Assembly: GCA_003249025.1 (NCBI GenBank) | Contig: QBMH01000022.1 | Span: forward strand, 1-37,164 | Direction of reading: 5' to 3' | DNA from: Leptolyngbya sp. | GTDB taxonomy: Bacteria > Cyanobacteriota > Cyanobacteriia > Leptolyngbyales > Leptolyngbyaceae | Length of the DNA stretch: 37,164 nt | Shown: positions 15,854 through 25,178 of the stretch, piece by piece | Numbering within the stretch: the first letter of the stretch is position 1 | How the letters are laid out: each line of letters begins with the position of its first letter | Notes under the pieces: model-generated | The model's database searches: none | What the model saw: the letters and a program-made list of their open reading frames with translations, nothing else | Told to the model about the DNA's origin: nothing | Made by a program: the position numbers and the translations under genes

Positions 15854-17020
15854 TTGCTTGCTAAAACCTTTGTGATCACTGAAACGATTGAGTCTATTCT
15901 AGAGCGCGCCCTTTTAGGACAAGATTTGTCGGTTACAGACGGCATTGCCTTGCTGAAAGCGCGATCGCCTGCTGAACTTCTGCAAATTCGAGATGCTGCT
16001 GATCAACTCCGCCAAAGGTTAGTAGGGGAAACGGTCACCTATGTAGTGAACCGCAACCTCAACTTCACCAATATTTGTGAACAACACTGTAGCTTTTGCG
16101 CCTTTCGGCGAGACGAAGGGGAAGAGGACGCTTTCTGGCTAGATCTAGAGCAAATTCTCGCAAAAGCAGCGGATGGGGTTGAACGCGGAGCCACAGAGAT
16201 CTGTATGCAGGGCGGTTTGAACCTGAAAGCGAAGGTAGGCGGAACGTCTCTGGCTTATTACACCAACCTGATTTCTGCCATCAAAAACCACTTTCCAACG
16301 CTGCATCTTCATGCTTTTTCACCGCAAGAAGTTCAATTTATAGCGCGAGAAGACGGGCTGAGTTATGCCCAAGTCATTGGCGCGTTGCAAGAGGCGGGAG
16401 TCAGTTCCATGCCAGGGACAGCAGCGGAAGTACTGGATGATGACGTGCGGCGAGTTCTCTGCCCCGAAAAGACGGATAGCGCTACCTGGCTAGAGATTCT
16501 TGGCACCGCGCATCGCTTGGGAATGCCCACCACCAGCACAATGCTCTCTGGACACATTGAAACCTCAGCCCAGCAGATTCGCCATTTTGAGCAAGTGCGA
16601 TCGCTACAACAAACCGCCCAACAAAACAACTATCCTGCCCAGATCACAGAATTCATTTTGCTGCCCTTCGTCGGTCAATCAGCCCCTAAACCGCTCCGTC
16701 GTCGGGTTGGACGCGATCAACCAGTCCTGTCAGACACCCTCCATTTAACTGCTGTGGCTCGGCTGTTTTTTGGACAGTGGATTGTCAACCATCAGCCAAG
16801 CTGGGTCAAACTGGGTTTGGCTGGAGCCACGGAAGCCTTGCAGTGGGGCTGCAATGATTTGGGCGGAACTCTGATGGAAGAACACATCACGACGATGGCA
16901 GGCGCTCAAGGCGGCACTTGTTTAGAAGTAGAGGAGTTGCAAACCGCGATCGCTGCCATTCACAGACCCCATCAGCAGCGAGACACGCTTTATCAATCCA
17001 TTCATTCAGTAGTGCCCTAA
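15854..17020 (+). CDS. cofH: FO synthase subunit 2 (radical SAM)
   Basis: CofH joins a tyrosine-derived unit to 5-amino-6-ribitylaminouracil; CofG then completes the deazaflavin FO. In cyanobacteria FO serves as the antenna pigment of some DNA photolyases. The radical-SAM cluster motif is C75-x3-C79-x2-C82 (CEQHCSFC). The region [10 protein letters not shown] and a late [12 protein letters not shown] segment are typical of CofG/CofH. Length (388 aa) is normal. The TTG start lies 22 bases after the KaiB-domain gene. CofG is not in the window. MqnE/MqnC-type enzymes are related, but the match to CofH looks better. Confidence 0.9.
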   Translation: MLAKTFVITETIESILERALLGQDLSVTDGIALLKARSPAELLQIRDAADQLRQRLVGETVTYVVNRNLNFTNICEQHCSFCAFRRDEGEEDAFWLDLEQILAKAADGVERGATEICMQGGLNLKAKVGGTSLAYYTNLISAIKNHFPTLHLHAFSPQEVQFIAREDGLSYAQVIGALQEAGVSSMPGTAAEVLDDDVRRVLCPEKTDSATWLEILGTAHRLGMPTTSTMLSGHIETSAQQIRHFEQVRSLQQTAQQNNYPAQITEFILLPFVGQSAPKPLRRRVGRDQPVLSDTLHLTAVARLFFGQWIVNHQPSWVKLGLAGATEALQWGCNDLGGTLMEEHITTMAGAQGGTCLEVEELQTAIAAIHRPHQQRDTLYQSIHSVVP

Positions 17021-17155
17021 GTTCCACAGGTCTTTTGTAAAGATAGAGTTATCCCTCGACAGAGACGATCGGATTATTTGGCGATTAGCTCCAACCCCTG
17101 TCACAAACCGATACAATTGAAGGCTGTTCTACTAGCGCGATCGCTTAGGTGAGTT

Positions 17156-18247
17156 ATGCTCCAAGCCGGGATTGTTGGATTGCCAAACGTTGGAAAATCC
17201 ACTCTATTTAATGCCCTGGTTGCCAATGCCAAGGCACAAGCTGCCAACTTTCCATTTTGCACGATCGAACCCAACGTGGGTATTGTCGCGGTTCCCGATG
17301 AACGCCTGCCTATTCTGGCAAAGATAGCCGCCTCTGCCGAAATTATTCCTACGCGGGTTGAGTTTGTCGATATTGCCGGACTGGTCAAGGGTGCTAGCAA
17401 AGGCGAAGGATTGGGCAATCAGTTTTTGGCAAATATTCGCGAAGTGGATGCGATCGCCCATGTGGTGCGCTGCTTTGAAGACGATGACATCATTCACGTT
17501 TCTGGTTCTATTGATCCAATCCGTGATATCGAAATTATTAACCTGGAATTGGCATTGGCAGATCTGGGGCAGATTGAAAAAAGACTCGATCGCGCCAAAA
17601 AGCAAGCCCGTGGCAACAAAGAACTTCAAATTGAAGTGGATGCCCTGGAAAAACTAATGCCTGCCCTAAACGAGGGCAAACCCGCCCGTCAAGTTAGCCT
17701 CACCGAAGAGGAACTCCTTGCCGTCAAAGCGCTAGGATTGCTGACCCAAAAGCCTGTAATCTATGCCGCTAATGTCTCGGAAGATGACCTAGCAACCGGC
17801 AACGCTTGGGTAGACCAAGTGAAAGCACTGGCAGCACAAGAAAACGCTCAAGTGGTGATCGTATCTGCCCAAGTGGAATCGGAACTGATAGAACTGCCGG
17901 AAGACGAACGTGCTGATTTTCTGGAAGCCTTGGGTGTGCAGGAAGGAGGGCTAAAATCTTTGATTCGTGCGACTTATGATTTGCTGGGACTCCGCACTTA
18001 CTTCACGGTGGGACCGAAGGAAGCCCGCGCCTGGACGATTACCGCTGGCATGGTTGCTCCCCAAGCCGCTGGAGTGATTCACACCGATTTTGAACGCTGT
18101 TTCATCCGCGCCGAAACGGTCGCTTACACTGATTTGGTGGCGGCAGGATCTAAACCTGCGGCAAAGGAAAAAGGACTGGTTCGCAGTGAAGGGAAAGAGT
18201 ATGTAGTCAAGGAAGGTGATGTCATCTTGTTTCACACCAGCGCTTAA
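17156..18247 (+). CDS. ychF: Ribosome-associated ATPase YchF (Obg family)
   Basis: A 363-residue P-loop protein of the Obg group that binds ATP rather than GTP and associates with ribosomes; it is linked to oxidative-stress responses in other bacteria. G1 is GLPNVGKST (residues 6-14), the switch/G3 region is DIAGLVKGASKGEGLGNQFL, and the G4-equivalent is YAANVSE, the altered motif typical of YchF in place of NKxD. The C-terminal TGS domain starts near LRTYFTVGPKEARAW and ends KEGDVILFHTSA. AGGTGA lies just before the ATG. A -10-like TACAAT is at 17112-17117, without a good -35. Confidence 0.96.
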   Translation: MLQAGIVGLPNVGKSTLFNALVANAKAQAANFPFCTIEPNVGIVAVPDERLPILAKIAASAEIIPTRVEFVDIAGLVKGASKGEGLGNQFLANIREVDAIAHVVRCFEDDDIIHVSGSIDPIRDIEIINLELALADLGQIEKRLDRAKKQARGNKELQIEVDALEKLMPALNEGKPARQVSLTEEELLAVKALGLLTQKPVIYAANVSEDDLATGNAWVDQVKALAAQENAQVVIVSAQVESELIELPEDERADFLEALGVQEGGLKSLIRATYDLLGLRTYFTVGPKEARAWTITAGMVAPQAAGVIHTDFERCFIRAETVAYTDLVAAGSKPAAKEKGLVRSEGKEYVVKEGDVILFHTSA

Positions 18248-18262
18248 GCAGGCGATCGCGGG

Positions 18263-18281
18263 TCAGCACTTTGCTGATTTT
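18263..18281 (+). terminator. Possible weak terminator after ychF
   Basis: TCAGCA-CTT-TGCTGA forms a six-bp stem with a three-base loop followed by TTTT, starting 16 bases after the ychF stop. The T-run is short, so the call is tentative. Confidence 0.35.
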
Positions 18282-18357
18282 CCAATGGCGCAGTGTAGGA
18301 TTGAAACGCGATTATTTAGGCGAGACTTATCCAATTGATAGGAACTTGTACGCTAAT

Positions 18358-19278
18358 TCAGTGGCTTAAACAAGGTTGAATGGTTGCAAGAACGGACTGA
18401 GCTAATGCATCTAAGTCGTAACCACCCTCTAAACCAAAGAGAATTTTGCGAGTGAGTTGTAAACAGTGCCGAGTAAAAATACTGTAGTCCCTAGGGTTGA
18501 GACACATTCCAGCCAGCGGGTCAGCTTCAGTGGCATCGTAACCCGCACTCACGATCAGCAGATCTGGCTGAAAGTGTTTTAGAAATGGCATAATCTGTTG
18601 CTCGAAGGCAGATTGATATTGAGCGATCACGCTGCTCGATCTCATCGGAATATTCAACACGTTGTTATATGATCCCTGTTCCTCAGCGGCTCCAGTGCCG
18701 GGATATTGGGGCGATTCATGCAGAGAGCAGTAGGCAATATTGGGATTGGTCTCGACGATCGCCTGCGTACCATTGCCGTGATGCACATCCCAATCCAAAA
18801 TCGCCACGCGAGCAATTTCGGGTTGCTGAAGGGCATAAAATGCCGCGATCGCCGCGTTGGAAAACAAGCAGAACCCCATACCGCGATCGCGGACTGCATG
18901 ATGACCCGGTGGACGGGCTAACACAAACGCCGGATTTTCAGTTTTGATTACCTGATCGATGCCATCTCGCCATGCGCTAACCGCTAACAGAGCCACCTCA
19001 TAGCTCCGGGATGACACAGGCGTATCAGACTCCAAATAGCCACCGCCGCGATCAGCAAGTTGCTGCACGGTGCTGATGTACTGCGGGGTATGCGCTCGTT
19101 CAAGCTCTGCCATAACTGGACGGAGCGCGATCGCGGTGGGAGTTTGCCAATCTAGCTGATTTGCCCAAGGTGCAGCCAAGAGCGCTTTTTTAATTGCAGT
19201 CAAACGCTCTGGCTTTTCAGGATGAAAATAGCCAGTTTCATGGAGCAAAAACTCATCGGAATAAATGACTGGCAGCAT
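18358..19278 (-). CDS. Histone deacetylase-family hydrolase
   Basis: A 306-residue arginase/deacetylase-fold zinc amidohydrolase related to class II HDACs and bacterial AcuC/acetylpolyamine hydrolases. Catalytic H126/H127 lie in RPPGHHA. Zinc ligands D164 and H166 lie in DWDVHHGNGT, and D248 in SAGYDA. The transition-state tyrosine Y287 is in EGGYD. Full length and apparently active; the substrate (acetyl-lysine or a small acetylated amine) cannot be told. The start is the ATG before LPVIYSDE. A longer TTG-initiated frame to 19299 would translate a heptamer repeat and is rejected. No Shine-Dalgarno sequence is seen, because the repeat array occupies that position. Confidence 0.92.
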   Translation of the reverse strand: MLPVIYSDEFLLHETGYFHPEKPERLTAIKKALLAAPWANQLDWQTPTAIALRPVMAELERAHTPQYISTVQQLADRGGGYLESDTPVSSRSYEVALLAVSAWRDGIDQVIKTENPAFVLARPPGHHAVRDRGMGFCLFSNAAIAAFYALQQPEIARVAILDWDVHHGNGTQAIVETNPNIAYCSLHESPQYPGTGAAEEQGSYNNVLNIPMRSSSVIAQYQSAFEQQIMPFLKHFQPDLLIVSAGYDATEADPLAGMCLNPRDYSIFTRHCLQLTRKILFGLEGGYDLDALAQSVLATIQPCLSH

Positions 19279-19280
19279 AG

Positions 19281-19315
19281 GGCGAATGGCGAGTGGCAAG
19301 TAACGAATGGCGAGT
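19281..19315. repeat. Heptamer tandem repeat array (5 units)
   Basis: Five units in register: GGCGAAT, GGCGAGT, GGCAAGT, AACGAAT, GGCGAGT. It lies two bases upstream of the ATG of the deacetylase-like gene, in the place of the ribosome-binding site. Its unit GGCGAAT is the reverse complement of the ATTCGCC unit at 24169-24210. Such short tandemly repeated heptamers are a known feature of filamentous cyanobacterial genomes. Confidence 0.75.
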
Positions 19316-19338
19316 GGGTGTATCTCTAGTCCTATCTG

Positions 19339-20250
19339 TTATGCAGCTTTTAGTGGAATCGTGCCTTGGTCGAAGACTTGATGGTCGGTGGCGATCGCTT
19401 GGATATTGATGCGATCGCGAAACACTTCAAAGGCGGTGAACCCATAGCGAGAAACAGAATACTCTGTCCAGGGCGATCGCCCCACCGGACGCAAATAGGC
19501 ACCGCCGTTTCCAGTAATCAAATAAGTCGTGCCATTAATCGGGCGAGTGCGTTCATAGCTGTGTTCATGCCCGTTGATATAAAGCTGAACACCATATTTT
19601 TTGAAGAGTGGACTCAGAGTTTCAATAAATCCTTGAGTATTGCCATACACGCCAGAGGAATAAATCGGGTGGTGCCCATAGACAATTTTCCAGGCTGCAT
19701 TACTGCGACTCAATTCTTTTTCAAGCCAGGGCTGCTGGACGCTCCAATCGGCATTGACGTTAGTATCTAGCACGAAAAACTGCACGGATTTATCTCGAAA
19801 CGTGTAGTAGCGTCCCGGCATATTAAAGCCGGGATATTGCACTTGGGGATCGCCATTGACGCTACGAATATCGTGGTTGCCAAGACAGGCACGAAAAATC
19901 ACACCATTTTTGAGCAAGGCTTGATAGGGTCGCTCGAAGGCACTGTTAATCTTACCGATTTCACCATTGTCATAAATGTTATCGCCTGCCAAAACCGCCA
20001 GTTTGTAAGGATTTTTTTGGTAATAACGGGTCATGGCAGCGGCGACTGCGGCTTGATCTTCGTTGCTGCTGCCGCTATCGGCGGTGGCGACGAACCGGAG
20101 CAATAGCAGGTTGCGATTGGCTGAGGCGATCGCCCCGCTGGAGTCATTCAGTTTGGGGGAGGGCGCAGTATTGATCGAACTCAAAGCAGCTTTCCCTAGC
20201 CCAACTGCCGCTGCTGCTCCGCCCAAAATTATAAGATTGCGTCGTTGCAT
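19339..20250 (-). CDS. Exported metallophosphoesterase (acid-phosphatase-like)
   Basis: A 303-residue calcineurin-fold phosphoesterase. The N-terminus MQRRNLIILGGAAAAVGLG has twin arginines followed by a hydrophobic stretch, which suggests Tat export. Metal-site motifs appear in order: D58 (TADSG), GDNIYDNG (89-96), GNHD (124-127), GHHPIYSSG (H193) and GHEHSYER (H228, H230). These match purple-acid-phosphatase-like bacterial enzymes. It would hydrolyse phosphate esters outside the cytoplasm; the substrate is unknown. It precedes the deacetylase-like gene on the minus strand with 60 bases between them. Confidence 0.9.
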   Translation of the reverse strand: MQRRNLIILGGAAAAVGLGKAALSSINTAPSPKLNDSSGAIASANRNLLLLRFVATADSGSSNEDQAAVAAAMTRYYQKNPYKLAVLAGDNIYDNGEIGKINSAFERPYQALLKNGVIFRACLGNHDIRSVNGDPQVQYPGFNMPGRYYTFRDKSVQFFVLDTNVNADWSVQQPWLEKELSRSNAAWKIVYGHHPIYSSGVYGNTQGFIETLSPLFKKYGVQLYINGHEHSYERTRPINGTTYLITGNGGAYLRPVGRSPWTEYSVSRYGFTAFEVFRDRINIQAIATDHQVFDQGTIPLKAA

Positions 20251-20361
20251 ATCAGCCTTTCAATTTCCCAATTAGAAATCAATGAAATTGCAGCGTAACA
20301 CTGACGAAAGCACCCTGCAAAGTGCGATCGCTACATCTGGATTTGCGAGATCGCCAACGCA

Positions 20362-21006
20362 TCACAACACACCAGAAATTCCACTCATAGTATCCAGTTC
20401 TGGTTGCAAGTAGCCTTTTGCAACGCAATCATCCAAAAGCTGCTGGACAAATTCCCACAATTTCGGCGCACCTGCCGAGATCGGAGCCATCCGCTGGAGG
20501 ACGCGATCGCGGGTAATGCCGTTAGCTTTCCAGGTGCCACCTTGGGTTTGCTGATTGTTGAGTAAGGGTTGCAGGCGATCGAGGGAGCAGGCAAACAACG
20601 CATCGGGAGTTTGTTGAGCTTCAAATTCTTCCCACAGCGATCGCAGGTCTGCTGCTTGATCCGTTGGCAATAACCCAAACAGGCGATCGGCGGCTTCAGT
20701 TTCGCGATCGTCCTTACTAGCGTTGTGTTCCACGTCATAACAAAAGGTATCGCCTGCATCAATCTCCACCAGATCATGCACCAGCAGCATTTTGATCACT
20801 CGCAACACATCCACAGGCACGGGGGAATATTCCGCCAAGACGATCGCCATCAGGGCAATGTGCCAGGAATGTTCCGCGCTGTTTTCGCGACGGGAGGCAT
20901 CGGTGAGCCAGGTTTGCCGCAGCACGGTTTTGAGTTTGTCTAGCTCGATCACAAACTGAATTTGTTGGGCGAGTCGCGCTGTATCAGTTCTAGGTAAAGC
21001 GTTCAT
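20362..21006 (-). CDS. HD-domain phosphohydrolase (YfbR/HDDC2-like)
   Basis: A 214-residue HD-fold protein, probably a 5'-deoxynucleotidase-type enzyme. Metal ligands are visible as the His residues in NSAEHSWHIA, the HD pair in LLVHDLVEID, and the later Asp in CSLDRLQPL. The signature EIDAGDTF is typical of the HDDC2/YfbR group, which removes phosphate from deoxynucleoside 5'-monophosphates. Its ATG overlaps the map stop codon (ATGA), so it is translated together with map. The last 20 or so residues are not conserved as far as I can tell. Confidence 0.88.
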   Translation of the reverse strand: MNALPRTDTARLAQQIQFVIELDKLKTVLRQTWLTDASRRENSAEHSWHIALMAIVLAEYSPVPVDVLRVIKMLLVHDLVEIDAGDTFCYDVEHNASKDDRETEAADRLFGLLPTDQAADLRSLWEEFEAQQTPDALFACSLDRLQPLLNNQQTQGGTWKANGITRDRVLQRMAPISAGAPKLWEFVQQLLDDCVAKGYLQPELDTMSGISGVL

Positions 21007-21800
21007 TCGTCGCCGCCGGGATAGGGCGTGAGAATTTCTACGCCGCCTTCCACCACGGCGATCGTGTGTTCCGCTTGGGCAGAAAGTTTGCGATCGAGGG
21101 TATAGGCAGTCCAGCCGTCTTCGTCGTCGAGATCAACTTCCCAAGTGCCTTCATTAATCATCGGTTCAATGGTGAACACCATGCCGGGACGCAGCCGCAA
21201 GCCTTTACCGCGATCGCCATAGTGAGGAATTTGCGGAGCGGTATGAAACACATTGCTAATTCCATGCCCAACAAAATCCTGCACCACCGAAAAGCCCTGT
21301 GCCTCGGCATATTCCTGAATCACCGCACCAATATCGCCTACTCTGGCATTGGGTTTCACCGCTGCAATCCCCAGCCGTCGGCATTCATTGGTCACCTCAA
21401 CCAGCTTTTTAGCAACGGGAGAAGGTTCGCCTACCAAAAACATTTTGGAGGTGTCGCCATGATACCCATCCACGATCAGCGTCACATCAATATTCATGAT
21501 GTCGCCTTCTTTAAGAATTTCCTTCGCGTTGGGAATCCCGTGACACACCACTTCGTTGACGCTTGTACAGATCGACTTCGGAAAAGCAGGACGATCTTTG
21601 TCGCCGCCATAGCCAAGGGGAGCGCTTTTGGCTCCATGTGCCTGAGTCCAGCGTTCGGCTTCGTCGTTCAACTCCAGGGTGCTAACGCCCGGTTTAACGA
21701 AGGCGCTGAGGTGATGCAAGAGTTGACCTGCTAAATGCCCAGCTTGGCGCATTTTGTCAATTTCTCGGCTAGATAAAAGAGTGATAAGTTCGCGTGCCAT
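21003..21800 (-). CDS. map: Methionine aminopeptidase, type I
   Basis: Removes the initiator methionine from new proteins with a small second residue. The 265-residue protein has the pita-bread fold with all metal ligands: D105, D116, H179, E212 and E244, plus H87 in CHGIP. Length and residue spacing are close to E. coli MAP, with a slightly longer loop before the last ligand (LDDEDGWTAYTLD). There is no N-terminal zinc-finger extension. It forms a two-gene unit with the HD phosphohydrolase through a four-base overlap. Confidence 0.96.
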   Translation of the reverse strand: MARELITLLSSREIDKMRQAGHLAGQLLHHLSAFVKPGVSTLELNDEAERWTQAHGAKSAPLGYGGDKDRPAFPKSICTSVNEVVCHGIPNAKEILKEGDIMNIDVTLIVDGYHGDTSKMFLVGEPSPVAKKLVEVTNECRRLGIAAVKPNARVGDIGAVIQEYAEAQGFSVVQDFVGHGISNVFHTAPQIPHYGDRGKGLRLRPGMVFTIEPMINEGTWEVDLDDEDGWTAYTLDRKLSAQAEHTIAVVEGGVEILTPYPGGDE

Positions 21801-21927
21801 AGAGTTTTATTTTATCGGGAAAGGTTCATTCTTGCGGAAGTTTGACGAAAACTATCAAAACAGACTGGGGTGGCATTGAGTAGAATATTGCAAGCAAGGT
21901 TGTTCCCGCCAAAGGTGAGGTATTGAA

Positions 21928-22764
21928 GTGGATGAACTGAGGACGGCGTTAGAGTTGGCAACAGATGAAGAATTGCAGGATTTGACGGAGATTCTATTTC
22001 GCCCCAAGTTTAATCCACTAGATTATCTCAGGAAGGCAGACCCGCTGGACATTCAAAGCCGCGATCGCGCTGGTTGGCTGGATGCTCTGGAGGATCGATT
22101 CCGCTATCTGGCGGCGGATGGGCTGACGGTAATCAGTCGTAAAACCAGTCAACTTAGCTATCGCCAAATCTTAATTCAGGTCTGTCATCATCTGCGCTTG
22201 CCCTACAAAATATCAATGTCCACAGTGGATTTGGAAGCAGAAGTGTTTTTAGGGTTATTAGAACGGGCATGGAAACAGTTACCAGCGGCAGAAAAAGGGG
22301 AGTTTACTATTCAGCTTAAACACTCACTGACAAAGTCGCAACTATTGCCCCAGTTACCGCTGGCAGTTCAGCAAGATCCCATGCGTTTAGTGGTTAAAGG
22401 CAGTACGGCGATCGCAGTCACCTCTGTTTTACGCCCTATGTTAATGCAGTTGATTGCCAAACAGTTTGCGGTCTATGTCGCTCGATATCAGGTAGCGCAA
22501 GCCGCCGCGTTAAGTGGAGCGATCGCCACTCAACTAAACAATGCGTTGGCAGTGCAAACGGCACGGCAAGGAATGGCGCTAAGTGCTGCTCGATATGCCA
22601 CCGTGCGTGGCGTTTTTGCCTGTTTAGGTCCCGCCCTATGGATGTACTTTTTTGCCGATCTGGGCTGGCGATCGGTTGCCACAAACTACGGACGGATTAT
22701 TCCGATGATTTACGCCCTTGCCCAAATTCGCTTAACCCGTGCAGAGTGCTTTGAATTTGCTTAG
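21928..22764 (+). CDS. YaaW-like protein
   Basis: A 278-residue protein resembling the poorly understood YaaW family. It begins with an acidic helical segment (MDELRTALELATDEELQDL) and a LDYLRKADPLD region. The C-terminal half has hydrophobic helices (about 160-200 and 230-260) that may associate with membranes. No catalytic motif is visible. The GTG start follows GAGGT at good spacing. It is followed after three bases by an O-antigen-ligase-like gene, so the two are probably co-translated. The family name is a moderate-confidence call; function is unknown. Confidence 0.65.
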   Translation: MDELRTALELATDEELQDLTEILFRPKFNPLDYLRKADPLDIQSRDRAGWLDALEDRFRYLAADGLTVISRKTSQLSYRQILIQVCHHLRLPYKISMSTVDLEAEVFLGLLERAWKQLPAAEKGEFTIQLKHSLTKSQLLPQLPLAVQQDPMRLVVKGSTAIAVTSVLRPMLMQLIAKQFAVYVARYQVAQAAALSGAIATQLNNALAVQTARQGMALSAARYATVRGVFACLGPALWMYFFADLGWRSVATNYGRIIPMIYALAQIRLTRAECFEFA

Positions 22765-22767
22765 GCG

Positions 22768-24123
22768 TTGGCTCAAAAAAAAACTCTTTTTCAGGTTCAT
22801 CCCGATCCATCCTTGAGATTTGCCTGGACACTGGTGCAAGCCGGGTTATTGGTACTGCCATTCAGCGCGTTGTTTGGCTGTGTGGGGATGATAGTAGCCG
22901 CGATCGCGGTTTGGCGGCAGCGATCCAGTCAAATCATGGCATCCCGCATCAACCAAGGGTTTGCCCTACTTGCGGGGTTGATGGTGTTCAGTGCAGCCGT
23001 TGCCGAGCATCGTGGCGCTGCATTTTTGGGTTTGTTTAATTTTTTGCCTTACTTTTTTTGCTTTGAAAGCTTGAGTCCGCTGATCCAAACGCCCGCTCAA
23101 CTCCGCCGCTTAGGTTGGGTGCTGGTGGTGCCATCCGTGCTGGTCTGCTTGATTGGCTATCTGCAAATGCTGTTGTGCTGGTTGGGCTATCAGCAGTTTC
23201 TGCATATTCAAGTGCTGTGGATTGTAATTGACTGGCAGTATGACTTGAAAGGCACTCCACCTGGTCGCATGTCGGCGGTGCTGACCTATGCCAATGTGCT
23301 GGCAAGCTACTTGGTAATCACGTTTAGTTTAGGGTTGGGCTTTTGGATTGAGGCGATCGGGCGCAGTCGGCTGGCTGGCTCCGGCGTGTGGAATCGGGAA
23401 ACGACGGCATGGGCAGGACTGCTGCTGCTGAACGGGGGGGCGCTGATTTTGACCAATTCCCGCAATGCCTGGGCGATCGCGGCGGGTGCTTGCTTTGTTT
23501 TTGCAGTATATGTGGGTTGGCGCTGGCTGATTGCAGTGGTGGGGTTTGTCGTCGGCGCAATCTTAGCCGCCGCTTTTGGACCCATTTCTATCCAACAGCC
23601 ACTAAGAACCCTCATTCCTGCTTTTTTCTGGGCACGAGTAACCGATGATCTCTATCCCAATCGCCCCGTTTCCACCCTCCGCACGACTCAGTGGGAATTT
23701 GCTTGGTCACTCATGTGGCAGCGTCCAGGATTAGGCTGGGGCTTACGCAACTTCACGCCACTCTATCAAGCGCAAACAGGATTCATTTTGGGTCATCCCC
23801 ATAACTTGCCGCTGATGCTGCTGGCGGAAGTGGGCATTCCGGCAACCCTGCTGTTTTTGGGCTTGGTCGGTTGGGTTTTCGCTGAAGGCATTCAATATTG
23901 GCAAAGTTTAGGCAAATTGCAGAAATCTGGGCAGCCTGAGACGGGCGATCGCCTAATTTATTTCAGCTTCCTCATCGCCTTTTGCAGCATCGCCATTTTT
24001 AGCCTATTCGATGTCACCCTGTTTGATGCCCGCGTCAACATCCCTGGCTGGATGTTACTCATCGGCATTTGGGGAAGAGCAGATCGGAGTGCCGAGTGTC
24101 GAGTGTCGAGTGAGAAAAGTTGA
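22768..24123 (+). CDS. O-antigen ligase/polymerase-like membrane protein
   Basis: A 451-residue polytopic membrane protein with about ten hydrophobic segments, of the Wzy/WaaL group that joins glycans or polymerises repeat units at the membrane. The signature HPHNLPLMLLAEVGIPATLL begins at H343, in the large loop plus following helix typical of this group; upstream GRMSAVLTYANVLASYL also fits. The TTG start is three bases after the YaaW-like stop. The final dozen residues (ADRSAECRVSSEKS) are encoded by a heptamer repeat array, and the stop codon is part of that array, so the native C-terminus may once have ended differently. The substrate is unknown. Confidence 0.85.
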   Translation: MAQKKTLFQVHPDPSLRFAWTLVQAGLLVLPFSALFGCVGMIVAAIAVWRQRSSQIMASRINQGFALLAGLMVFSAAVAEHRGAAFLGLFNFLPYFFCFESLSPLIQTPAQLRRLGWVLVVPSVLVCLIGYLQMLLCWLGYQQFLHIQVLWIVIDWQYDLKGTPPGRMSAVLTYANVLASYLVITFSLGLGFWIEAIGRSRLAGSGVWNRETTAWAGLLLLNGGALILTNSRNAWAIAAGACFVFAVYVGWRWLIAVVGFVVGAILAAAFGPISIQQPLRTLIPAFFWARVTDDLYPNRPVSTLRTTQWEFAWSLMWQRPGLGWGLRNFTPLYQAQTGFILGHPHNLPLMLLAEVGIPATLLFLGLVGWVFAEGIQYWQSLGKLQKSGQPETGDRLIYFSFLIAFCSIAIFSLFDVTLFDARVNIPGWMLLIGIWGRADRSAECRVSSEKS

Positions 24124-24134
24124 GTTTTGAGTTT
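24086..24134. repeat. Heptamer tandem repeat array (7 units) over a stop codon
   Basis: Seven units in register: GGAGTGC, CGAGTGT, CGAGTGT, CGAGTGA, GAAAAGT, TGAGTTT, TGAGTTT. The TGA at 24121-24123 inside the array ends the O-antigen-ligase-like gene, so the array supplies both tail codons and the stop. Confidence 0.75.
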
Positions 24135-24168
24135 GCCCTTTGTCCGATCTCCTAGGTCAACGCTACGC

Positions 24169-24210
24169 GAACGCCATTCATCCTTCGCCATTCGCCATTC
24201 GTCCCTCGCT
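24169..24210. repeat. Heptamer tandem repeat array (6 units)
   Basis: Units in register: GAACGCC, ATTCATC, CTTCGCC, ATTCGCC, ATTCGTC, CCTCGCT. It lies in the spacer before the J-domain gene. Just upstream, CGCTACGCGAACG resembles a sequence that is widely repeated in filamentous cyanobacteria. Confidence 0.72.
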
Positions 24211-24282
24211 TAGAGTCCTATTTGCCAGTTACAATAGTCAGAAGTTGTTTTTCACACCTAACCTTTAGCTAGTAGGGTATTT

Positions 24283-24867
24283 GTGGCGCAGGATCGAGTA
24301 AATCCAACAGAGGGCGGTAGCAGTTCCTACCAAAGGGGAGTGGCAACAACTCACTATGCCCTGCTAAAGATCCATCCCTCAGCATCTGTTAAGGAAATTC
24401 GGCAGGCTTATCGCGAGTTAAGTAAGCTCTATCATCCTGATACGACTATGCTGCCCACCGAGATCGCCACTGCCAAGTTTCAGCAATTGAATGAAGCTTA
24501 TGCCACACTGACGAGTGAAGAACGACGCACTGCTTACAATCTCAAAATTCGGTATTCTTCCATCCCAGTTGTGCGACCTTTGCCCAGTCTACACCAGTCA
24601 TCGGCTCAAAATCATGCCGCGCCGTCCTCTGCATATATCGATGCGACTGATCGCCCCCTTTCGTCCGGCGAACTTTTTGCACTATTCATTTTGGGGTTGA
24701 CGTTTGTGGGATGCCTTTGTCTGGCGATCGCGATTGGGCTAACCCATGGAGATACCCTAATTCAACCGATTACGGCGCAACCGATGCCTCCTACTCAACC
24801 AGTCATCACTCAACCGTCTATCCCGATTAAAAATGGGATGAATTCCGCCTTGCCCAAAAAGCTTTAA
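24283..24867 (+). CDS. Membrane-anchored J-domain protein
   Basis: A 194-residue DnaJ-family co-chaperone. The J domain covers about residues 22-88, with HPD at 51-53, the motif that stimulates Hsp70 ATPase activity. A single transmembrane helix spans about 130-153, and the end is a Pro/Thr/Gln-rich tail. There is no Gly/Phe region, zinc finger or C-terminal substrate domain, so it is a class III J-protein that probably directs DnaK to a membrane site. The GTG start at 24283 is the only suitable one; the ribosome-binding site is weak. A DUF3143 gene follows closely. Confidence 0.87.
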   Translation: MAQDRVNPTEGGSSSYQRGVATTHYALLKIHPSASVKEIRQAYRELSKLYHPDTTMLPTEIATAKFQQLNEAYATLTSEERRTAYNLKIRYSSIPVVRPLPSLHQSSAQNHAAPSSAYIDATDRPLSSGELFALFILGLTFVGCLCLAIAIGLTHGDTLIQPITAQPMPPTQPVITQPSIPIKNGMNSALPKKL

Positions 24868-24905
24868 CTTTATATAACAAAGATTCAGTGAGAACTAGTT
24901 CTTCC

Positions 24906-25178
24906 ATGCCACTTCCCTCCGCAGATACGCCGCTTTATAACCATCCTCTGCCTGATATTGAGCAGTGGTTAAAGACCCAAGATTGCCAGCAAGACCGTGA
25001 GGATTTACACTGTTGGCATATTCAGCGTACAGGCTGGAAAGCAGAACTGTGGCTGGATGTGGATCAGTTGAGTGTGCGCTACTTTGAGTTTGGAGATGGA
25101 GATCGCGCGGTGCAGCGATCGTTTAAATATTCCCTCAGCCGCCACGATATCGAAGCTGCAATATTTGCGGGACCCTAA
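24906..25178 (+). CDS. DUF3143 family protein
   Basis: A 90-residue protein that I recognise as the cyanobacterial DUF3143 family: PLYNHPLPDIEQWL, then CWHIQRTGWKAELWLDVDQLSVRY, and ending YSLSRHDIEAAIFAGP. It is a small alpha/beta protein with no known activity. The ATG at 24906 is preferred; a GTG at 24888 would add six residues. It lies 38 bases after the J-domain gene and the two are probably co-transcribed, so a chaperone-related role is possible but unproven. Confidence 0.8.
   Translation: MPLPSADTPLYNHPLPDIEQWLKTQDCQQDREDLHCWHIQRTGWKAELWLDVDQLSVRYFEFGDGDRAVQRSFKYSLSRHDIEAAIFAGP

Noticed and set aside
19279-19299. TTG start extending the deacetylase-like protein by seven residues
   Set aside because: The extra codons fall in the heptamer array; the ATG at 19278 fits the family start better.
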